Origin: Pseudomonadales bacterium
Lineage (GTDB): Bacteria > Pseudomonadota > Gammaproteobacteria > Pseudomonadales > JAHEIH01
DNA length: 13,914 nt
Direction: 5' to 3'
Assembly: GCA_023255355.1 (NCBI GenBank)
Contig: JALRIU010000250.1
Location: forward strand, 1-13,914
Made by a program: the position numbers and the translations under genes. The notes under the pieces were generated by a model. That model was given only the letters and a program-made list of their open reading frames with translations. It searched no databases and was not told the DNA's origin. This document shows positions 7,896 through 13,914 of the stretch, piece by piece (position 1 is the first letter of the stretch; every line of letters starts with the position of its first letter).

Positions 7896-8552
7896 ATGAA
7901 AATATTATTGGTAGAAGACGATACAGCCATTGCAACTGAAATGATCAAAGCTCTGCGTAAGGAAGGCTTTGCTGTGGAGCACGAAACGGCGGGTAAGACA
8001 GCATTGGATGTCTTGCCTGTTGTTGAGCCAGATTTAGTGTTATTGGATTTGGGACTACCAGATATCGACGGTATTGAGGTGCTTAGAAAAATTCGTTCAG
8101 AAAAGCTGCCAACGCCGGTCATCGTGCTCACTGCAAGGAACCAAACCTCTAGTAAAATTGATGCACTCGATATTGGCGCAGATGATTATCTTGCCAAACC
8201 CTTTGATCTTTTAGAGTTGATGGCTCGTATTCGTGCAGTTACCCGCCGCCATAATTTACAAACCTCGAGTCAGTTGAGTCACGGCGAGGTTTCGCTTGAT
8301 TTAGCGGCTCATTCTTTAACTGTTGGTGACAAAGTAACCACGCTTAATCGTCGTGAATTTGCTCTGTTGCGAGAATTGATGCTTGCAGTAGGTAGGGTAA
8401 AAACGCGTGACGCTCTAGAAAACTCTATGTATACGATGGAAACAGACGTCGGAAGTAATACTATAGAAGTGTATATCAGTCATCTGCGTCGTCATCTCCC
8501 CAAAGATTTTATCAAGACGATTAGAGGCGTAGGCTACGTCGTGCCTAAATAA
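7896..8552 (+). CDS. OmpR/PhoB-family response regulator, BqsR/PmrA/QseB-like
   Basis: This DNA-binding response regulator is expected to be phosphorylated by the kinase encoded next. I chose the ATG at 7896 (218 residues) because MKILLVEDD is the normal family beginning and TAAGG is well placed for it; starts at 7887 or 7890 would add three or two residues. The receiver domain (about 1-115) has the acidic pair Asp8/Asp9, phospho-acceptor Asp51 in LLDLGLPD, Thr79 and Lys101 in LAKPFD. The winged-helix domain (about 128-218) shows LNRREFALLRELM, the recognition-helix region SNTIEVYISHLRRHL and IRGVGYVV. The operator just upstream, TTAAG-N6-TTAAG, supports a BqsR-like specificity, although family sequence alone cannot separate BqsR, PmrA and QseB. 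The kinase gene follows after 2 nt. Confidence 0.93.
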   Translation: MKILLVEDDTAIATEMIKALRKEGFAVEHETAGKTALDVLPVVEPDLVLLDLGLPDIDGIEVLRKIRSEKLPTPVIVLTARNQTSSKIDALDIGADDYLAKPFDLLELMARIRAVTRRHNLQTSSQLSHGEVSLDLAAHSLTVGDKVTTLNRREFALLRELMLAVGRVKTRDALENSMYTMETDVGSNTIEVYISHLRRHLPKDFIKTIRGVGYVVPK

Positions 8553-8554
8553 TT

Positions 8555-9871
8555 ATGATGTCCTTAAGCCGATTTATTACCGTTCTAATTGTTATGGTTT
8601 TATTAATCGGTAACTTTTATGCCTCTTTATCCGGTTATAAAGAGGGATTGAAACAGTCGCGACTGCTGCTTGATAGTGATTTGAAAATGCACTCAGAAAA
8701 GTTGCAGCAGCAATTAGAGTATTTTAATCCGCCATGGCCTTCGCAATTTACCGAGGATATTTTGTACCAGGTGGTTGAGGGAGAAAAAATTATATACACC
8801 TCGGCCAATGCACCACAAACAGAAATTCTAAGTGATCATGCCGGGCTGGATTTTATTCCTTTTGAGGGGCATCGATGGCGAATTTTGGTAACGAACTTTG
8901 ATGATAGACAAATAATCATTGGCCAGCGATATGACACCTACATAGATATACTTGACCATATTTTGCTTAGCGCCGTCATGCCGCTGGTATGGATTTTACC
9001 AATATTAGCCTTATTAGTTTGGGGGATCGTCAAATTTGGTCTGGCGCCTTTACAAGCCATGGCTAACCAATTGAAAAATCGTGGAGATAGTGATTTTGAC
9101 AGTATTTCGATAAGTCACAAAACTAAAGAAATAGATGTCGTCAGTAGCTCTTTAAATAATTTGCTAACAAGCCTAGAACAAGCTTTTTTGAGGGAGCAAC
9201 GGTTTGCCTCACATGCGGCTCACGAACTTCGTTCGCCTTTAACTGCGATGAAATTGAGTCTGCATAATCTTCAGCATAACGAAGGCGACTATGATCGTGA
9301 ATCGCTAAACAATTTGCAGGCTAATATCGAAAAAATGCACAGCATTATTGAGCAATTGTTAATGCTTTCAAAATTATCAGAGAATAAGCTTAACGAAAGT
9401 TTTCAGGCGTGTGATCTAGATAGTTTAATTCGCGATATCGTTGTAGAACTCTATGAACGTATCGAAAACAAAAATCAGACGATTAATTTTAATGAGGGCG
9501 CTGGCGAGCTTTTGACACAGCCCTTTGTCTTAAAAACTGCCATTCAGAATATTGTCGAAAATGCCCATAAATATACTCCGGCGGGGGGGCAGATAGACAT
9601 TACGATTGAGCGTACAAATACATTTATCATGATCAATGTTGAAGATTCCGGCGCAGGTTTGTCCGCAGAAGAAAAGGCGCATATTTTTGAGCGGTTTTAT
9701 CGTGCCGGTGGCGATAAACATCGTTCAACAATTGAAGGCGCAGGCTTGGGACTTTCGATTGTTTGGCAATGTGTGCGTTTATTAGGTGGCGATATAAAAC
9801 TAGCCGATTCAAATAGGTTGGGAGGGTTAACTGTGAATATTCAAATCCCTATGCGGGAGGCAGAGGTTTAG
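8555..9871 (+). CDS. Sensor histidine kinase, BqsS/QseC/PmrB-like
   Basis: This is an inner-membrane sensor kinase and partner of the preceding regulator. Of its 438 residues, the first membrane helix spans about 7-27, a periplasmic sensor domain 28-135, a second helix about 136-160, and a short HAMP-like linker follows. The dimerisation/phospho-acceptor helix carries HAAHELRSPL with His223. The ATPase domain has the N-box (VENAHKYTP, Asn336), G1 box (VEDSGAGLS, Asp364), F-box (IFERFYRAGG) and G2 box (GAGLGLSIV). All catalytic motifs are intact. The periplasmic part has no RExxE or ExxE iron motif such as that proposed for BqsS/PmrB, so the ligand is open. A second ATG at 8558 is an equal start candidate. 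A G7 run lies at 9583-9589. Confidence 0.93.
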   Translation: MMSLSRFITVLIVMVLLIGNFYASLSGYKEGLKQSRLLLDSDLKMHSEKLQQQLEYFNPPWPSQFTEDILYQVVEGEKIIYTSANAPQTEILSDHAGLDFIPFEGHRWRILVTNFDDRQIIIGQRYDTYIDILDHILLSAVMPLVWILPILALLVWGIVKFGLAPLQAMANQLKNRGDSDFDSISISHKTKEIDVVSSSLNNLLTSLEQAFLREQRFASHAAHELRSPLTAMKLSLHNLQHNEGDYDRESLNNLQANIEKMHSIIEQLLMLSKLSENKLNESFQACDLDSLIRDIVVELYERIENKNQTINFNEGAGELLTQPFVLKTAIQNIVENAHKYTPAGGQIDITIERTNTFIMINVEDSGAGLSAEEKAHIFERFYRAGGDKHRSTIEGAGLGLSIVWQCVRLLGGDIKLADSNRLGGLTVNIQIPMREAEV

Positions 9872-9872
9872 C

Positions 9873-10187
9873 ATGAGAGTATTGTTACTATGTCTTTTAT
9901 TGTCCGTTCCTGCCTTTGCGGCTCGGCCAGTTTTTGACCTTTACATCAAAGATAAGATGTTTGAGCCGGCTCGATTAGTGATACCTGCAAATACCAAGGT
10001 CAGGATTATGGTGCACAACCAAGACGATTCTCCAGAAGAGTTTGAAAGTTATGACTTAAATCGAGAAAAGGTGATACCGGCCAACAGCAAGTCGGCTATC
10101 TTTGTTGGCCCTCTAGCACCCGGCGAATATCCATTCTTTGGAGAGTTTAGCCTTGAAACAGCACAGGGTATTTTGGTGGCGGAATGA
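9873..10187 (+). CDS. Small periplasmic cupredoxin-like protein (EfeO N-domain type)
   Basis: A signal peptide ends at PAFA (residue 16), leaving a mature periplasmic domain of about 88 residues with a cupredoxin beta-fold pattern: FDLYIKDKMFEPARLVIPANTKVRI, then SPEEFESYDL, IPANSKSAIFVGPLAPGEYPFF. These blocks resemble the N-terminal Cupredoxin_1 domain of EfeO and stand-alone partners of FTR1 permeases. The mature protein contains no Cys and only one His, so it cannot form a type 1 copper centre; the Glu residues in PEEFES and the FFGEFS loop are possible metal ligands. Relatives commonly have His where the Ser of GEFS stands. It starts 1 nt after the kinase stop with GAGG 6 nt upstream, and its stop overlaps the permease start. 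It probably hands metal to the permease or oxidises it; that is inference. Confidence 0.82.
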   Translation: MRVLLLCLLLSVPAFAARPVFDLYIKDKMFEPARLVIPANTKVRIMVHNQDDSPEEFESYDLNREKVIPANSKSAIFVGPLAPGEYPFFGEFSLETAQGILVAE

Positions 10188-10927
10188 TTATTAATATTTT
10201 TACAATTGTCTTAGGCGAAACCTTAGAGGCAGGTTTTTTGTTTAGTTTGCTTTTGTATGCTTGTTATAGGTTTTCCATTAGCAAGTTCTACGTACTATTT
10301 GGCGTATTATCCGGCGCCTTTTTAGCGACTTTATATGGTAATAACCTTGTCACGATTTCTGAATGGTTTGACTATACCGGTCAGGAATGGATAAACGCGG
10401 TGATCTGCAGTTTTTTGGCGATGTTGTTATTAGTGGTATCACGAGGCTTGACCCAAGCTATAAATACTCAAGGGGTACCGATTTTTTTGCTAAGTATGTT
10501 AGCCGTTATTCACGAGGGGGCAGAACTTTACCTGTTTTTCCAAAGTGTTCCAAACGAAGCAGCTTTCAAAATAGTTTTTAGTGCATTAATTGCACTAATG
10601 ATTGGTTCAAGTTTTGGTGTTATAAATTATTTCTGTTTGCAATATTTACAACAAATTGGGCATAAAATTGCTTTTTTTCTATCGATGTTGTTGGCTTCTG
10701 GTCTTTTTATGCAGGCATCACAATTGCTTATCCAGGCCGATGTGTTGCCTCAATATCAGCCGCTTTGGAATTCTGAATTCCTTCTTTCAGAACAAGCAAA
10801 TTTGGGTGAGTTGTTGCGTGCTATGTTGCGTTATGAGTCAACACCAACCGGTATTGAAGTGGCGGCTTATCTAACGTGTACTGTGATGTTTTTAAGTGTT
10901 TTATTGATACCTAGACGGCGGTTATGA
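10184..10927 (+). CDS. FTR1-family iron permease with altered REXXE motifs
   Basis: This 247-residue protein is strongly hydrophobic, with about seven predicted membrane helices. Family placement rests on two Glu-rich helices at the expected spacing, GETLEA (residues 11-16) and HEGAE (110-114), and on the C-terminal block SEFLLSEQANLGELLRAMLRYESTPTGIEVAAYL, which parallels the end of EfeU/FTR1 proteins. In canonical FTR1 both Glu motifs read REXXE, and here the Arg is Gly11 and His110. FTR1 proteins import Fe(III) formed by periplasmic oxidation of Fe(II). With both arginines changed, transport, its metal, or a sensing role is uncertain. The start overlaps the cupredoxin stop (ATGA) and its stop overlaps the next start (ATGA). 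Length is slightly below the usual 270-280. Confidence 0.8.
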   Translation: MIINIFTIVLGETLEAGFLFSLLLYACYRFSISKFYVLFGVLSGAFLATLYGNNLVTISEWFDYTGQEWINAVICSFLAMLLLVVSRGLTQAINTQGVPIFLLSMLAVIHEGAELYLFFQSVPNEAAFKIVFSALIALMIGSSFGVINYFCLQYLQQIGHKIAFFLSMLLASGLFMQASQLLIQADVLPQYQPLWNSEFLLSEQANLGELLRAMLRYESTPTGIEVAAYLTCTVMFLSVLLIPRRRL

Positions 10928-11619
10928 AACGTTATTTTTGTGTTTTTTCAGTGCTTTTTTGTTTGCCCGTTGAGGCAGGCGTGGGCCGAATATACGAGCC
11001 TTATGTTAATCCACTGGAAAATGAGCTCGAATTTCACTCAACCTATGAAACGGGGGATCAGTATTTCCCTGCTGATCTAATGCGTAATACTTTTGGCTTT
11101 GGTACTCCCCTGACAGACAATATCAAATCAGAATTTGCGCTAGTGTATTCTGATAATGCCTTTGGTGAAACAGTTCATCGCGCATCAGAAGTTGAGTTTT
11201 TGTGGCAGTTGAGCGAGCAGGGTGAGTACGACAATGATTGGGGTGCAATGTTTAGTCTGGAGAGAAATCATCTGCTCAATTATTGGTCGACCAACAGCAA
11301 GTTGGTGATGCACCGTGATTTTACCCATAGCAGTATAGATCTTAACCTAGTGGTTGGTTTTGATTGGGGGCATGGCATAGAAAATGATTACGATTTAGAG
11401 CTTAGAAGTCGCTACAGTTGGCGTTGGCGGCGCGAATTAACACCGAGTATCGAGTTTCACACGTCTGAAAGTTATACCGTGCTAGGCCCCATGGTGGGGG
11501 GGGCTTTGCGGTTATCATCGCAGCATAAATTAAATTGGAATCTGGGCATACTATATGGCTTGGACGAAAATACCCCCTCAAAGATTTTTAAACTTGAGTG
11601 CGAATGGGAGTTTTTTTAA
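10924..11619 (+). CDS. Predicted outer-membrane beta-barrel protein, unknown family
   Basis: A signal peptide is visible, cleaved near PVEA (residue 18). The 213-residue mature part is rich in aromatic residues and shows alternating hydrophobic/polar strands ending in aromatic girdles (ELEFHSTYETG, FALVYSDN, LVVGFDWGHG, LELRSRYSWRW, LNWNLGILYGL). It ends in EWEFF; a C-terminal Phe is the hallmark recognised by the Bam complex. The size suits an 8-12 strand barrel. I do not recognise a named family. Translational coupling to the FTR1-like permease (ATGA) suggests it serves the same pathway, for example as an entry channel or metal-binding surface protein. A G8 run at 11496-11503 (Gly-Gly codons) could allow slippage. 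There is no terminator between this gene and the lipoprotein gene. Confidence 0.7.
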   Translation: MKRYFCVFSVLFCLPVEAGVGRIYEPYVNPLENELEFHSTYETGDQYFPADLMRNTFGFGTPLTDNIKSEFALVYSDNAFGETVHRASEVEFLWQLSEQGEYDNDWGAMFSLERNHLLNYWSTNSKLVMHRDFTHSSIDLNLVVGFDWGHGIENDYDLELRSRYSWRWRRELTPSIEFHTSESYTVLGPMVGGALRLSSQHKLNWNLGILYGLDENTPSKIFKLECEWEFF

Positions 11620-11647
11620 GGTTTAATTAAGAATGATGCCCTACACT
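11616..11647 (+). promoter_or_regulatory. Second BqsR/PmrA-type operator and promoter, for the lipoprotein gene
   Basis: TTAAG (11616-11620), six bases, then TTAAG (11627-11631) reproduces the TTAAG-N6-TTAAG site at 7837. TACACT (11642-11647) begins 15 bp after the start of the second half-site, the same offset as TACAGT in the first promoter. The site overlaps the stop codon of the outer-membrane gene, so the lipoprotein gene can be induced from its own promoter as well as by read-through. The predicted leader is very short, with GGAGG at 11661-11665 lying 6 nt before the ATG. Confidence 0.78.
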
Positions 11648-11671
11648 TTACTTTGAATATGGAGGACGTCT

Positions 11672-13486
11672 ATGAAACATTTATTATATTTATTTCTCAT
11701 CGCTAACCTTTTAGTGGCTTGTGGTGGCGGTAGTGAGGACTCAGACCGTGAGTACAGACCTGCACCTGCGCCAGAAAAAGAACCAGACACAGCTCCAGAG
11801 ATCAAATATGGCTTTGTCTCTACATTTATTACTGACAATTTAAGCCAAGAATACAATGAAGTCTGGGTTTTACTTAAAGAGATCTATGTTGATGATGCTT
11901 CCGGCAACAAAGTTGAGCTCTATAGCAATCCACAAGGTTTTTCCGTCAATTTAAGCGAACTAGTCAGCGTTAGCCAATTTATGGCCGGAGTAAAACTTGC
12001 TGAGGGTACCTACAGCAACTTTACCGTTGAGCTAGCTAGCAGCATTAAATTAGTTGATAACGCCAACCAAACTATTAATGCAGCATTGTCTGCAGATGAT
12101 AATGACGTGCAAGTTAATGTTACTGGTGAATTAACTGTGACGGCTGATGCCATGTCTACCTTGACACTTGATTTTGATCTTGCCCAATTTACATATGATG
12201 TTGATACCAATACGGTGAGTCCAGTCGTACAGGTTCTTGATGATAATGAATCAAGGACACAAGAGGCAGAATTACACGGTACCGTAACTCACGTAGATGC
12301 GAATAGTTTTGCAATTACTAGTGAACGCCTCTCGCAAGAAGTCTCTGTTAGTGTTTCGGCACATACAGACCTTTATGATGAAGATTCGAACTCATCTGAT
12401 AATGATATAAGCCTTATTAACGAGGGAGATGTTGTCAAGGTTCGAGGTATCTATAATGTAGATGCTGGCGAAGTAGATGCTAATCGCATTCACATTGAAA
12501 AAGACGATGCTGCTTCAAGTGACAATGATTCCTACTACGAAATAGAAGGCACGGTAGTTTCTTTTGACGGTTCAACCCTTGAAGTAGATATCCGCCAAGC
12601 AAGCTTTGTCCCAGAAAGTGACACTTTAATTATTGCAAACGTGACTAACGCAAATTATCAGACTGGTGCACTCGATCAATTGGCGAATGGTCAATGGGTT
12701 GAAATTAAAGGCCAGTGGGATGGAACAACGTTTACTGCCAATTATATCTATATTGAGGGTGCTCTTAATCGCTCAGAACAGGACGACCAAGTTTATACCG
12801 ATCAATATGTTGAAGTAGAAGGTGTTGTAAAAAGCGTTGATGGTTCAAGTGTTGTTGTTAATGTGAGTCGTAGCGAGCACAGTTCAACAATTACCGTTAA
12901 CAGTTTGATTACGCTAGATGTCAGCAACGCATGGTATGAAGACGGCAATACATCATGTTTGATTGTGGGTAGTTACATCGAAGCCAAGGGCGCTTTAACT
13001 GACTCGGCAATGGCTGCTAAGAAAATTGAATTTAAGGGCGAATGCGGCTCATTTGAAGACTATCAATACATCGATAGTGAGCAAGATGATTCAGGGGTAA
13101 ATGATGACTCTGGCTCTGATGATGGTGCCAACGACAACGATGGTACCTCAGGCTCTGATGATGGTGCCAACGACAACGATGATTCATCAAACTCTGATGA
13201 CGATAGCAATTATCGCGATGATGATAACGATGGATTTGATGATAATTACGACAATGAATACGACGAAGTTAAAGGTATTATTACTGCGGTTTCAGCTAAC
13301 AGCATTACCTTAAGAGTTAGCAAGACGGAAGGTTTTAGTGTCTCTACAAGTACCATTACTATTGATATCACCAATTCATATTATGAAGACGGTACTTCAA
13401 GAAATCTTTTAGTGAATACCTTTATAGAGGTTAAAGGTTACTGGGATGGAGTAACCTTCACAGCAAGAAAGATTGAATTCGATTAA
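11672..13486 (+). CDS. Large lipoprotein with DUF4382-like domain and four DUF5666 (OB-like) repeats
   Basis: This 604-residue protein has a lipoprotein signal (lipobox LVAC, Cys17, followed by Gly, which favours the outer membrane). After a Pro/Glu linker (18-45) comes a DUF4382-like domain (about 46-190: VWVLLKEIYVDD, LSELVSVSQFMAGVKLAEGTYS). Four DUF5666-type beta-barrel repeats follow at about 199-276, 288-363, 378-455 and 530-603, each built as V/IEGTV..V(D/S)...I/V..., then an acidic or DxN turn, then FIEVKG.WDG..FTA.KIE. Between repeats 3 and 4 lies an acidic Asp/Asn/Ser/Gly stretch (468-531) with 13-residue tandem units and a DxDxDGxxD loop (Asp516-Asp524) that resembles calcium-binding thrombospondin-3 loops. 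Function is unknown; cation binding at the cell surface or periplasm under control of the adjacent two-component system is the best inference. BqsRS and CarSR regulons of Pseudomonas also include OB-fold envelope proteins. Confidence 0.85.
   Translation: MKHLLYLFLIANLLVACGGGSEDSDREYRPAPAPEKEPDTAPEIKYGFVSTFITDNLSQEYNEVWVLLKEIYVDDASGNKVELYSNPQGFSVNLSELVSVSQFMAGVKLAEGTYSNFTVELASSIKLVDNANQTINAALSADDNDVQVNVTGELTVTADAMSTLTLDFDLAQFTYDVDTNTVSPVVQVLDDNESRTQEAELHGTVTHVDANSFAITSERLSQEVSVSVSAHTDLYDEDSNSSDNDISLINEGDVVKVRGIYNVDAGEVDANRIHIEKDDAASSDNDSYYEIEGTVVSFDGSTLEVDIRQASFVPESDTLIIANVTNANYQTGALDQLANGQWVEIKGQWDGTTFTANYIYIEGALNRSEQDDQVYTDQYVEVEGVVKSVDGSSVVVNVSRSEHSSTITVNSLITLDVSNAWYEDGNTSCLIVGSYIEAKGALTDSAMAAKKIEFKGECGSFEDYQYIDSEQDDSGVNDDSGSDDGANDNDGTSGSDDGANDNDDSSNSDDDSNYRDDDNDGFDDNYDNEYDEVKGIITAVSANSITLRVSKTEGFSVSTSTITIDITNSYYEDGTSRNLLVNTFIEVKGYWDGVTFTARKIEFD
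13112..13181 (+). repeat. 39-bp tandem repeat inside the lipoprotein gene
   Basis: A 31-bp block (13112-13142) recurs without change at 13151-13181, giving a 39-bp period, that is 13 codons encoding GSDDGANDND plus a variable triplet. A decayed third unit begins at about 13190 (NSDDDSN). The period keeps the reading frame, so unit gain or loss would change the length of the acidic linker without breaking the protein. Confidence 0.95.
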
Positions 13487-13496
13487 ATCGATATAA

Positions 13497-13521
13497 AAAA
13501 ACCCGCCTTGTGCGGGTTTTT
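13497..13521. terminator. Bidirectional Rho-independent terminator
   Basis: ACCCGC (13501-13506), loop CTTGT, and GCGGGT (13512-13517) are flanked by an A-run before and a T-run after the stem. Read on the plus strand it ends the lipoprotein transcript; on the minus strand the A-run becomes a T-run and ends the convergent dehydrogenase gene. It begins about 10 bases after the lipoprotein stop. Confidence 0.92.
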
Positions 13522-13533
13522 AGTTTTCGATAA

Positions 13534-13914
13534 TCAGTCCTGTTTTACTTTATTAGAACTGCTCTTGCGTTTGACAGCTGGTTTAGAATCAGCTTTAAAT
13601 TCATCTAACAAATCGCGATTAATTTCATCGATTTTATTCACGCCCATTAAGGCCATAGCGTGGGTGATTTCTTCTCGCCACTTGCTAAATAGGTCAACAA
13701 CTCCTAGTTCACCCCGGCTAGCTAAAGCATATACCCAAGGTCTGCCGACTAAGACACCCTTGGCGCCAACAGCGACGGCTTTTAATACATCGATGCCATC
13801 TCGAACACCACCATCCATGTAAATTTCACATTGTTTTCCGGCTGCATCAATAATGGCGGGAAGTTTGCTAATAGTCGAACCTACACTATCAAGTTGGCGA
13901 GCGCCGTGATTCGA
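13534..13914 (-). CDS. FMN-dependent alpha-hydroxy-acid dehydrogenase, C-terminal part (5' end outside window)
   Basis: The minus-strand frame is open to the window edge and encodes the last 126 residues of an LldD/glycolate-oxidase family enzyme, which oxidises L-lactate or a related 2-hydroxy acid using FMN. The visible end begins with SNHGARQLD, holding the catalytic His and the substrate-binding Arg, and continues with EIYMDGGVRDGIDVLKA and GAKGVLVGRPWVYALAS.GE.GV, the FMN-phosphate-binding part of the TIM barrel. An ATG at 13818 lies inside the barrel and is not the real start. The C-terminal tail is lengthened by a Lys/Ser-rich stretch (KRKSSSNKVK). The substrate (L-lactate, glycolate or other) cannot be told from this part. 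Lactate oxidation would feed pyruvate to the nearby PEP synthase, though the genes are not in one operon. Confidence 0.93.
   Translation of the reverse strand, partial: SNHGARQLDSVGSTISKLPAIIDAAGKQCEIYMDGGVRDGIDVLKAVAVGAKGVLVGRPWVYALASRGELGVVDLFSKWREEITHAMALMGVNKIDEINRDLLDEFKADSKPAVKRKSSSNKVKQD

Noticed and set aside
13112..13181. Possible CRISPR-like repeat array
   Set aside because: Only two exact units with an 8-base gap and a 39-bp, in-frame period; this is a coding tandem repeat.
13101..13313. Open frame with many Met/Thr repeats on the plus strand inside the lipoprotein gene
   Set aside because: It is an out-of-frame reading of the GATGAT/AACGAC repeat; low-complexity composition and no ribosome-binding site.
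13816..13818. Minus-strand ATG as the start of a 94-residue protein
   Set aside because: The frame continues upstream with the catalytic SNHGARQLD motif, so the ATG is an internal Met of the dehydrogenase.

Overview
The window looks like chromosomal DNA from a free-living, AT-leaning gammaproteobacterium, probably a marine heterotroph of the Alteromonadales/Cellvibrionales/Oceanospirillales kind. This rests on a System I cytochrome c maturation cluster, a PpsR/PEP synthase pair with a HexR-type operator, and a PmrA/BqsR-type two-component system. The genus cannot be fixed from sequence alone. There is no gene-free stretch longer than about 155 bases, and I saw no tRNA, rRNA, CRISPR array or insertion sequence.

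Layout. (1) Bases 1-3270 hold the end of a ccm operon: ccmF (3' part only), ccmG, ccmH and ccmI, packed with TAATG overlaps or a 4-nt gap. (2) Bases 3325-4412 hold two small single-pass membrane proteins of unknown function, co-directional and 5 nt apart. (3) Bases 4432-7741 hold divergent ppsR (-) and ppsA (+). Their shared control region has a 15-bp palindrome matching the HexR operator, and a strong terminator follows ppsA. (4) Bases 7837-11619 hold a coupled five-gene operon: response regulator, sensor kinase, small periplasmic EfeO-type cupredoxin, FTR1-family permease with altered REXXE motifs, and a predicted outer-membrane beta-barrel. (5) Bases 11672-13486 hold a 604-residue lipoprotein with a DUF4382-like domain and four DUF5666/OB-like repeats, interrupted by an acidic repeat with a calcium-loop motif. 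(6) A terminator able to work in both directions separates it from the 3' end of an FMN-dependent alpha-hydroxy-acid dehydrogenase gene on the minus strand.

The most interesting part is region 4-5. The response-regulator operon and the lipoprotein gene are each preceded by TTAAG-N6-TTAAG, the site described for the ferrous-iron-responsive regulator BqsR of Pseudomonas aeruginosa. In both cases a TACA(G/C)T -10-like hexamer begins exactly 15 bp after the start of the second half-site. I infer an autoregulated, metal-responsive regulon: the kinase senses a cation or envelope signal, the regulator activates its own operon (which carries an FTR1/cupredoxin/outer-membrane pathway) and, separately, the large surface or periplasmic lipoprotein. 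The combination looks like a stripped-down, rewired EfeUO-like pathway without EfeB or the EfeO peptidase-like domain.
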